DNA of 5,612 bases from Puniceicoccales bacterium. Lineage in GTDB: Bacteria > Verrucomicrobiota > Verrucomicrobiae > Opitutales > LL51. The notes under the pieces were generated by a model. That model did no database searches, was not told the origin of the DNA, and saw only the letters and a program-made list of their open reading frames with translations. The first letter of the stretch is position 1. Each line of letters starts with the position of its first letter. Of the stretch, positions 1 to 5,612 are shown piece after piece. Location of the stretch: contig JAITBR010000002.1 of NCBI GenBank assembly GCA_031283485.1, positions 1-5,612 on the forward strand, in the 5' to 3' direction. The position numbers and the translations under genes were made by a program.

Positions 1-484
1 CAGCAAATTCATGTTCCAACCAAGAATCTGTCTCCAAATCGTAACTTGAAATACATATCCTTTTAACGCCATCAAATAGCTTCAAATGCTCAAATTCAGT
101 ATCTTTTTTTGCATTTTTCCAAACAAAATCCAGTCTCTGCTCGTCTTTTATAAGTCCAATAATGAACGAATTTCCCCGGTTTACATCTACAAATATCGGC
201 ACATTGTTTGTTTTAAAAAAAATACCAAAATCCAGTAGTGATTCATCGACATTACCGCACTCTTCCGAAGATTTATAGCATGTGAGGAGCATTGTGATTA
301 ATTTCTTTGCAAAAATATCGCGTTCGATCTCCGGTTCAAATTCGCGTGAAGATACGTAAATATGCGCAAACGAGAGCATTAGCGTCATGGCAGAAACCAA
401 GATCGCTCCGCTTAGGCCTATGGCAAGCAGCATTTCTACTAGGGAAAATCCACGCTTTTTTAAACATCGCTCACCATGTCTCAT
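1..484 (-). CDS. Prepilin-type pseudopilin (type IV pilus or type II secretion), 3' end outside the window
   Basis: Reading leftward from an ATG at 484, an open frame of 161 codons continues past base 1, so the C-terminus is missing. Residues 1-12 are a short basic leader ending KKRG, followed by FSLVEMLLAIGLSGAILV. This is a canonical prepilin peptidase site: cleavage after Gly12, Phe13 as the N-methylated first residue, Glu17 as the +5 glutamate. A hydrophobic helix runs to about residue 45. The remaining ~115 visible residues are a soluble domain with charged and aromatic residues that I cannot place in a specific subfamily; a GspJ-like minor pseudopilin is possible. The mature protein would sit in the inner membrane and join a pilus or pseudopilus. 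No Shine-Dalgarno sequence precedes the ATG. An in-frame GTG at 520 would give a longer leader, but it has no ribosome site either. The gene diverges from greA, so it is first in its transcript. Class is certain, role is not. Confidence 0.88.
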   Translation of the reverse strand, partial: MRHGERCLKKRGFSLVEMLLAIGLSGAILVSAMTLMLSFAHIYVSSREFEPEIERDIFAKKLITMLLTCYKSSEECGNVDESLLDFGIFFKTNNVPIFVDVNRGNSFIIGLIKDEQRLDFVWKNAKKDTEFEHLKLFDGVKRICISSYDLETDSWLEHEFA

Positions 485-519
485 CGAAAGCAGATTATGC
501 GTTTTGAGAAAAATAGGCA

Positions 520-557
520 CTACAAAAGTTTCGAACAGTGGAAATTTCCTACAAAAG
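520..557. repeat. 9-bp direct repeat pair upstream of the greA promoter
   Basis: CTACAAAAG occurs at 520-528 and again at 549-557, 29 bp start to start, about three helical turns. The second copy ends two bases before the TTGACA hexamer. An 8-bp palindrome, GAAATTTC (541-548), lies directly before the second copy. The layout resembles a pair of protein-binding half-sites on one face of the helix, but no known regulator motif is recognised and chance is possible in AT-rich intergenic DNA. Confidence 0.35.
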
Positions 558-559
558 AC

Positions 560-588
560 TTGACAAGGTAACCGAGCCCGTGTGTAAA
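560..588 (+). promoter_or_regulatory. Predicted sigma-70-type promoter for greA
   Basis: An exact -35 hexamer TTGACA (560-565) is followed after 17 bp by TGTAAA (583-588), a 4-of-6 match to TATAAT. TAAACT at 585-590 is an alternative -10 with a longer 19-bp spacer. Transcription would start near 594-597, leaving a leader of about 40 bases before the greA start codon. The -35 lies inside a small inverted repeat, CTTG-A-CAAG (559-567). It is the best promoter candidate in the divergent intergenic region and points at greA. Confidence 0.55.
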
Positions 589-596
589 CTAGCGCC

Positions 597-617
597 ATGG
601 ACAAGCGTTCCATTTAG
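597..617 (+). other. Six-codon leader ORF in frame with greA (MDKRSI, then TAG)
   Basis: ATG at 597 opens a six-codon frame ending in TAG at 615-617, exactly in frame with and 39 bases before the greA ATG. Its peptide, MDKRSI, closely resembles the start of GreA, MDKQTI (four of six residues identical, the others conservative). No Shine-Dalgarno sequence precedes it, but it lies at or next to the predicted transcription start and could be read as a leaderless start. It may be a remnant of a local duplication, an old start site cut off by an amber codon, a regulatory leader peptide, or coincidence. Confidence 0.25.
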
Positions 618-619
618 GA
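616..619 (+). promoter_or_regulatory. Weak, distant ribosome-binding site for greA
   Basis: AGGA at 616-619 is the only Shine-Dalgarno-like stretch ahead of the greA ATG. It lies 16 bases from the start codon, well beyond the usual 5-9, with an A/T-only run between. It also overlaps the TAG stop of the upstream six-codon frame, so translation of that frame could mask or expose it. The start at 636 is still preferred because an in-frame stop at 615-617 blocks any upstream extension and no in-frame start lies between. Confidence 0.3.
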
Positions 620-635
620 AAAATATATTCACGAT

Positions 636-2510
636 ATGGATAAGCAGACAATTGATAATTTGATTGGAAGAGATATGTGCAATGAGCGCACGCGAGACAA
701 ATTGGAAAAGATGACCAAGGGAGCGTATTGCATCCATCAGATATGGGGCTTTGGCCAAATTAAAGGATATAACAGTGACAAAAATAAGTTGATTATCGAT
801 TTTGTGAGCGGTAAGGTTGGCCAGGAAATGGATCCGATCTTCTGCACTAAAAAGTTGGAAATGTTGAATAAAGATGATCTTATCGTACGATTTTATGCAA
901 ATCCCGAAGAAATTAGGCAACAGTTGAAGAAATCTTCGATCGGTATACTAACGGAATATGTCAAGTCGGTACCAAATAAACAAGTGAGCGTTGGCGACAT
1001 TGAACGCACATTTTCTGACATAGTCGAAAAAAAAAATTTCAAGCGCTGGTGGAATGTTACAAAAAAATTAATCGCAAAAGACCCAAATTTGGTGCTTGAG
1101 GAAGGAAATGTAACTTACCTTAAATTACGTGAAAACCCAGTTTCCGCTGAAGAGCAAATTATTGAAAAATTCAATAGCACCCATAGCGCCCAGGTGCGTC
1201 TGCCGATAGCCGGAGAAATTTCAAATATGGTAATTGATAGCGAAGCGCTAAGGACCACAGCCAGCCATGCAATAGATGTGTTGTCAAGTTATGCTGCGCC
1301 AAATTTTTCGAAGCTCACTGTGGGCTATAAGTTTCTATCATGTTTGATCAGAGACAAATTAGCCAAGTTGGTGGATCAAAACGTTGATTCCCTGGAACCG
1401 AAAATTGAATCAATCATCCATGAAAGTTCAAATTTATTGAAAATTGCAGCTGACCTTCCATACGCATATTATTCGCAATTTTTTAGTCTGATAACGAGGA
1501 CGTTTCCCGACGAATGGGAAAAACATTGCTTTAATCTTCTAAGGAATGGGAACGATCGTTTCACAAACGACTGCATTGTCTATTTGTGCGAGAATGGACG
1601 CGATGCTGCGGTAAAACAGCAACTCGTACGTTGGCTGCATGAAAAAAATTTAAAAACCCCACTTCTCAAATGGATCGTAAAAAATCGTCATGCCAAAAAA
1701 TTTACATCCGTCATTTCCCAGGAATTGCTCGTACCAAGTTTATTGCGTGCAATCCTGTGGGCAATTGATAATGAAGTTTTATCTGGCTCACACAAGTCGC
1801 GTAAAATTCCTTTGGCTGAACTTGTTTGCGAAGATAGAACGCTAATCAGTGATCTGCTATCGACCGCAACCGAAGAAGAGGCAATCGATCTTGCGCAGAT
1901 GCTGCTGGTCAATCAAGGATTTGACTCTCTTTCGAAAAAGTCGCTCCTTGCACGCTTTATAGTGGTTTTTCCAAGTGCGCAAGGCCTCATAGCGTCACAA
2001 TCTAAGGCTAAGCCATCTGATACGGTGCTCAAGGTCTCGCAGGAAAGCCTCGATATCAAGAAAAAAGAATACGAATCTCTCGTTAAGGAGAAAATTCCAG
2101 CCAACAAAGCTGCAATTGCAGCGGCACGTGAACACGGAGATTTGAGCGAGAATTCTGAGTATAAGATGGCGAGGCAAGATCAGGAAACGTTACTGGCTCG
2201 CAAGGCTCAGCTCGAAAGAGAGCTGCGAATTGCGCAAGTTATCGACTTTGAATCCGTTGATATGTCATCGGTATCTGTTGGTTCCGTCGTTACAATTAGG
2301 TCAACGGCCAGGGGAAATTTGGTAAACTTTGCAATACTTGGAGCCTGGGACAGCGATCCGAATAAAAATGTCATATCCTATAAAACTCCAATAGCTCAGG
2401 AACTTATATCTAAAAAAATCGGAGATGTAGTGGAGACTTCAATTGACGGAGTTAAAGAGCAGTGGAAGATCGAAAATATTGAGCGCTGGGCGACGCACAA
2501 ACAGCGATAA
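636..2510 (+). CDS. greA: Transcription elongation factor GreA with a long N-terminal extension
   Basis: Product of 624 residues. The last ~160 are a complete GreA: an N-terminal coiled coil (about 462-535) whose tip reads REHGDLSENSEY, with Asp502 and Glu505 matching the two acidic tip residues (D41 and E44 in E. coli) that help RNA polymerase cleave backtracked transcripts, then an FKBP-like domain (about 540-620) that binds polymerase. Ahead of it lie ~460 further residues. Residues 30-80 hold a small beta-type module with WGFG at 37-40, and the rest looks mainly alpha-helical. Ordinary GreA has ~158 residues; extended forms of 600-700 residues are known in Chlamydiae and related PVC bacteria, so this is a lineage feature and not a local fusion. 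The role of the extension is unknown to me. It is preceded by its own predicted promoter, diverges from the pseudopilin gene and converges on bamA. A run of ten A at 1027-1036 lies in the reading frame. GreA identity is firm. Confidence 0.93.
   Translation: MDKQTIDNLIGRDMCNERTRDKLEKMTKGAYCIHQIWGFGQIKGYNSDKNKLIIDFVSGKVGQEMDPIFCTKKLEMLNKDDLIVRFYANPEEIRQQLKKSSIGILTEYVKSVPNKQVSVGDIERTFSDIVEKKNFKRWWNVTKKLIAKDPNLVLEEGNVTYLKLRENPVSAEEQIIEKFNSTHSAQVRLPIAGEISNMVIDSEALRTTASHAIDVLSSYAAPNFSKLTVGYKFLSCLIRDKLAKLVDQNVDSLEPKIESIIHESSNLLKIAADLPYAYYSQFFSLITRTFPDEWEKHCFNLLRNGNDRFTNDCIVYLCENGRDAAVKQQLVRWLHEKNLKTPLLKWIVKNRHAKKFTSVISQELLVPSLLRAILWAIDNEVLSGSHKSRKIPLAELVCEDRTLISDLLSTATEEEAIDLAQMLLVNQGFDSLSKKSLLARFIVVFPSAQGLIASQSKAKPSDTVLKVSQESLDIKKKEYESLVKEKIPANKAAIAAAREHGDLSENSEYKMARQDQETLLARKAQLERELRIAQVIDFESVDMSSVSVGSVVTIRSTARGNLVNFAILGAWDSDPNKNVISYKTPIAQELISKKIGDVVETSIDGVKEQWKIENIERWATHKQR
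1027..1036 (+). repeat. A10 homopolymer inside the greA reading frame
   Basis: Ten consecutive A residues span codons 131-134 (Glu-Lys-Lys-Asn) in the extension domain of GreA. The frame is intact as given. Loss of one A would end translation after residue 144; gain of one also leads to an early stop, both long before the GreA domain. Such tracts are prone to replication and transcription slippage. Confidence 0.6.
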
Positions 2511-2549
2511 AATCTACATTAATTTTTGCGCCCGGTTTGGAATGTTCGG

Positions 2550-4883
2550 TCAGAACGACATGCCGAATGAGTAGTTAAATCTCATGCCATGCTTGTTGTT
2601 ATCGTACCCACGCACCGGGAATCCAAAATCCAGCCTAAGCGGCGCACCCATTATGTACAGCTTTATGCCAAACCCGTAATCGGAACAGTAGCGCTTTACG
2701 TTAAAATTTAGCTGAGAACTATTGACAACACCCACCTCAGCGAAAAGGTAAAACCTCAATGGCTCGGCGATTTTGAATGTATATTCCACCGCGCCGTACA
2801 AATACGATTTTCCACCAACGCCCGTTCCATTTTCATGGGGACCGACGTCATGCGTTTTAAATCCTTTCATGTAATCACTTCCTCCAAGGAAAAATCTCTC
2901 GAAAAATGGCACATGATCGTGCCCATACGCGCTCACCGTACCGACTTTACCCACAAACATGATATTCTGATCAAAGACCTCAAACGTTGGAAAAAATCTC
3001 GCGATTACTGCGTTGAATTTAATGTATTTCGTCTCTCCGAAAAATGGTCCACCCGCAATATCAGTGCAAAAACTTAGAACTGAACCGGAGGTCGGATAAA
3101 TGAAGCTATCTCTGGTATCGAGCTCAAGCAGAAACGATCCTTTGGAAATCAATCTGTGCCCACGTTCCTCTTGGAAAGATTTTGGCGCGTTTGCACCAAT
3201 GTTTGAAATGTTAACATTGGTTAGGCTGTAGGTTGCAGTGCCTTCCCACAAACTAAACAGGCGTTTCCTCAAATAAACATCACCGCCAAAGCGTGTTTCG
3301 TCGTAGCTTGTTCCGCCGTAGTTGTGGTCTGATTTTTTATATGCATATTCCGATCGAAATAAATTTGCGCCAAATGCAAGCTCGCGATCGTACAGCCATG
3401 GTTCTTCAAAATTTATGGTAAACAGGTTGTTGCGTTTGCCGACCTGGAGGCGCACACGAAACTTCTGACCGGCGCCTTGAAATTTATTATTTTTGTCGAA
3501 TAAATCGAAGTTGGATTGGCTAAATTCGATAACACCAACAATTTGGCTGTTACTACTTACACCTCCACCAACGGAAAACTTGCCGGTATTTGCCTCTTTA
3601 ACTTCAATGCGTAAGTCCTTCTGATTTTTTACATCAGTGTCGACCGGTAGCACATCAACCGTTTGAAAAAATCTTGTATTTATGAGGCGTGATTGACTAT
3701 TTTTCATGCGCACAGTGTCAAATGGGTCTCCGGGATCGATGGCAAGTTCCCGCAAAATTACGTTGTTTTTCGTCTTGGTATTTCCCTTTACTTCGACTGC
3801 ATGCAGAAAGCAGCGTTCGCTCTCATTGACATGGAATACTAGATCAATTGCCTCGGTGTTCACGTTCGTCAGGCGCTCAACGTACACATCCGTTTCCAAA
3901 TATCCGATGGTGCCGTAGCAGTCACGAATATCTTCGCAGGCGTCCTCAACCTTTTGTGGTGAGAAAATATCTCCATTTTTTACCGCTAGCGGCCGGAGCA
4001 ACTTATCATTGTCATAGAGAGAATTTCCTTCGATTGAAATTTCACCAAAATGGTACTGCCTCCCTTTGTGTATACCTATGCGGATATCAATTGCGCTGCC
4101 ACGATCAGTGCAAACAACATCACTTTCATCGATGTCGACATCCAAATAGCCGTGATTTTTTATTTCAACTTTCAGGCGATTGATGTCATCGTCGAGAACA
4201 TCTCTCCGAAAAATGCCCGTCCCGGTAAAAATCGAAAACAGAGACCAACTCTTGGTTTGCATAATGTTTTTGAGAACCTTTGCTTTTATATCATCAATGC
4301 CATAGAAGGTAATTTTTCCAACATGCATTTTGGGCCCCTCTTCGATGTTTATGTTAACATCAACAGCTGCACCGCCATCCAACTTTGATACGGAGCAATC
4401 AATTTTTGCATATGAGAATCCTTTGTTTTGATAAAGCTTGTTTAACTTTTGCATATCCTGATGCAGGCTGCTATCGGAGAATGTTCCACCGCGTGAAAGG
4501 CTCATCTCCTTCCTTAAAAGTTTGTTCCTGACGCTTTTATTACCAGCTATGTTTATATTGTTCACTCGCAATTTCTGGATGAGAACAAATGTTACGGCAT
4601 ACTCCCCATTGCCGACCTGGTCCAGTCGCACTTGAATGTAATCGAATAGGCCCGTGCCGTACAGTGATCTAATCGAAGCATCGGCCAAATATTGCTTAAA
4701 TTCTGCACCTTCTCGCAATTGGACATGTGATTCGATTATTTCCTGGTTTACGCCTAGATTGCCGCCGTAGTAATTATACTTAATCGACGAAATTATCGGC
4801 GCATTTGTTTGTTCCGATTGCTGACAGTAAGATATGCATGCTCCGATTATACACATTGTGAGCACGGTTAAATATTTTTTCAC
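2550..4883 (-). CDS. bamA: Outer membrane protein assembly factor BamA (Omp85 family)
   Basis: A 777-residue protein (E. coli BamA has 810) that would fold and insert beta-barrel proteins into the outer membrane as the core of the BAM complex. Residues 1-20 are an export signal with a lysine-rich start and hydrophobic core. Five periplasmic POTRA domains follow, at roughly 28-104, 105-184, 186-274, 276-354 and 357-430; most show the family's I-x-I-x-G-N or similar first strand (NINIAGN at 110, ISIEGN at 282, VEVKGN at 363). From about 435 a 16-strand barrel begins with SVGGGVSS and ends in Phe777 (SFGMSF), a typical C-terminal barrel signal. The loop-6 motif, normally VRGF, reads MKGF (672-675) within GGSDYMKGF. 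The start codon is GTG, chosen because AGGAAA lies 8 bases upstream and the signal sequence begins there. It follows dnaB by 15 bases, suggesting cotranscription. No skp or lpxD follows; the next gene downstream is convergent greA. Identity is very secure. Confidence 0.96.
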   Translation of the reverse strand: MKKYLTVLTMCIIGACISYCQQSEQTNAPIISSIKYNYYGGNLGVNQEIIESHVQLREGAEFKQYLADASIRSLYGTGLFDYIQVRLDQVGNGEYAVTFVLIQKLRVNNINIAGNKSVRNKLLRKEMSLSRGGTFSDSSLHQDMQKLNKLYQNKGFSYAKIDCSVSKLDGGAAVDVNINIEEGPKMHVGKITFYGIDDIKAKVLKNIMQTKSWSLFSIFTGTGIFRRDVLDDDINRLKVEIKNHGYLDVDIDESDVVCTDRGSAIDIRIGIHKGRQYHFGEISIEGNSLYDNDKLLRPLAVKNGDIFSPQKVEDACEDIRDCYGTIGYLETDVYVERLTNVNTEAIDLVFHVNESERCFLHAVEVKGNTKTKNNVILRELAIDPGDPFDTVRMKNSQSRLINTRFFQTVDVLPVDTDVKNQKDLRIEVKEANTGKFSVGGGVSSNSQIVGVIEFSQSNFDLFDKNNKFQGAGQKFRVRLQVGKRNNLFTINFEEPWLYDRELAFGANLFRSEYAYKKSDHNYGGTSYDETRFGGDVYLRKRLFSLWEGTATYSLTNVNISNIGANAPKSFQEERGHRLISKGSFLLELDTRDSFIYPTSGSVLSFCTDIAGGPFFGETKYIKFNAVIARFFPTFEVFDQNIMFVGKVGTVSAYGHDHVPFFERFFLGGSDYMKGFKTHDVGPHENGTGVGGKSYLYGAVEYTFKIAEPLRFYLFAEVGVVNSSQLNFNVKRYCSDYGFGIKLYIMGAPLRLDFGFPVRGYDNNKHGMRFNYSFGMSF

Positions 4884-4891
4884 GTATATGA

Positions 4892-4897
4892 TTTCCT
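4892..4897 (-). promoter_or_regulatory. Ribosome-binding site of bamA
   Basis: AGGAAA on the minus strand, 8 bases before the GTG at 4883, is a well-placed Shine-Dalgarno sequence and fixes the non-ATG start. It begins within the tandem TAA-TAG stop codons of dnaB (4896-4901), so ribosomes finishing dnaB would stop almost on top of it, consistent with translational coupling. Confidence 0.7.
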
Positions 4898-4898
4898 A

Positions 4899-5612
4899 TT
4901 AACAGGTTGATAAATCCGCATAATTTTCAAATCGTGTAAGATTTCTCACGAAAGTTAACGGCACGGATCCGATGGGACCGTTTCTCTGCTTGGCGATTAT
5001 CAGTTCACGCGCAACAACATCTGAAAATTGTTGCTGATCCTGCTGTTCGTCCGCTCCAGATGATTGACGATTAGCCAGGAGCATTACCACGTCAGCATCC
5101 TGTTCAATGGCCCCTGATTCGCGCAGATCTGACAGACGTGGAAGGCGGCGCTCCTTCTCAGATTCGCGATTTAGTTGACTTAGTACAATGACTGGTATTT
5201 TTAGCTCCTTTGCCATCGCTTTTATGCCACGCGAAATCTCTGCAATTTGCTGCTCACGCGGAATTCTACTATCCCCATTTATGAGTTGCAAATAATCAAT
5301 TATTACCAAACCAATTGACTCTTTGCTGTGTATTCTTCGTGCTTTGGCCCGCATTTCTAAGATTGTTAAATTTGTTGATTCATCGATCCACAGGGGCGCA
5401 GTTTTTAATTCCGTTGCTGACCTGGATAGTGCCTCACTAGCTTGCTTGGAAATAAATCCTTCCCTAAGTTTTGTCATATTTATTCCGGAACGTCCGCACA
5501 GTAGGCGCATAGCGAGTTGCTCAGCGCTCATTTCTAAGCTAAAAAACAGCGTCCCAATCGGCTTACGATTCCCCTTCTCAGGCACGACAACATTTTCGGC
5601 AATATTCATAGC
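4899..5612 (-). CDS. dnaB: Replicative DNA helicase DnaB, C-terminal ATPase part (5' end outside the window)
   Basis: The hexameric helicase that unwinds DNA at the replication fork. The visible 238 codons are the RecA-like motor domain. Counting from the Met at 5609, which is internal: SLEMS at 24-28 carries the catalytic Glu26; IIDYLQL at 103-109 is Walker B with Asp105; LSQLNR at 143-148 holds the sensor Gln145; [14 protein letters not shown] at 160-173 is the conserved following motif; KQRNG at 207-211 contains Lys207 and Arg209, the arginine-finger region acting across the subunit interface. The upstream codon is Ala and the segment AMNIAENV matches residues just after Walker A, so Walker A and the N-terminal domain lie beyond base 5612. 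A loop at 182-195 is rich in Gln and Asp. Tandem stops TAA-TAG end the gene 15 bases before bamA, pointing to one transcript. Identity is secure; nothing suggests damage in the visible part. Confidence 0.96.
   Translation of the reverse strand, partial: AMNIAENVVVPEKGNRKPIGTLFFSLEMSAEQLAMRLLCGRSGINMTKLREGFISKQASEALSRSATELKTAPLWIDESTNLTILEMRAKARRIHSKESIGLVIIDYLQLINGDSRIPREQQIAEISRGIKAMAKELKIPVIVLSQLNRESEKERRLPRLSDLRESGAIEQDADVVMLLANRQSSGADEQQDQQQFSDVVARELIIAKQRNGPIGSVPLTFVRNLTRFENYADLSTC

Noticed and set aside
307..507. Plus-strand frame of 66 codons
   Set aside because: It lies opposite the pseudopilin gene, whose prepilin motif is unmistakable; the plus-strand product has no recognisable features.
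494..525. Minus-strand promoter TTGTAG/CATAAT for the pseudopilin gene
   Set aside because: The spacer would be 20 bp and the -35 match is poor; only the CATAAT is suggestive, so it is not listed as a feature.
549..920. Minus-strand frame of 123 codons
   Set aside because: Antisense to the start of greA and crossing the promoter region; the greA frame shows real family motifs and this one does not.
2544..2556. Hairpin GTTC-GGTCA-GAAC as a terminator
   Set aside because: A 4-bp stem without a U tract is too weak to call.
3706..4388. Three overlapping plus-strand frames (70 to 112 codons)
   Set aside because: All lie opposite the POTRA-coding part of bamA and show no domain, signal or ribosome site.
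5607..5609. ATG as a start codon for a short DnaB
   Set aside because: The preceding codon is open and the residues around it match the segment after Walker A in full-length DnaB, so this Met is internal and the gene is cut by the window edge.
1..5612. tRNA, rRNA, CRISPR array, insertion sequence or phage genes
   Set aside because: No cloverleaf-like segment, no regularly spaced repeats and no transposase or integrase motifs were seen; nearly all of the window is accounted for by the four genes.

Overview
The window carries four protein-coding genes in a moderately AT-rich bacterial sequence. Two lie wholly inside it and two run off its ends. The most likely source is a member of the PVC group, with Verrucomicrobiota favoured over Chlamydiota. 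The main reason is the GreA protein: 624 residues with a roughly 460-residue extension in front of an ordinary GreA, a layout known from Chlamydiae and relatives and unlike the ~158-residue GreA of most bacteria. A BamA with five POTRA domains shows a double-membraned cell. The lineage is an inference and rests on one gene architecture.

Layout, left to right. Bases 1-484 (minus strand) hold the start of a type IV pilin-like or type II secretion pseudopilin gene with a textbook prepilin cleavage site; its end lies outside the window. Bases 485-635 are a divergent intergenic region. It has a good sigma-70-type promoter reading right (exact TTGACA), a 9-bp direct repeat just upstream of it, and a six-codon open frame that resembles the first codons of the next gene. 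Bases 636-2510 (plus strand) encode the long GreA. A 39-bp gap without a clear terminator separates it from the convergent bamA (2550-4883, minus strand). Fifteen bases upstream of bamA is the end of dnaB (4899-5612, minus strand), cut at the window edge before its Walker A motif.

Functionally this is core-genome housekeeping: the replicative helicase and the outer-membrane protein assembly factor in one apparent transcription unit, a transcript-cleavage factor facing them, and a surface or secretion pseudopilin reading away. I see no tRNA, rRNA, CRISPR array, insertion sequence or phage gene. The points most worth a second look are the GreA architecture and its leader region, a lipobox-like signal sequence on BamA, and a Lys in place of the near-invariant Arg of the BamA VRGF motif.
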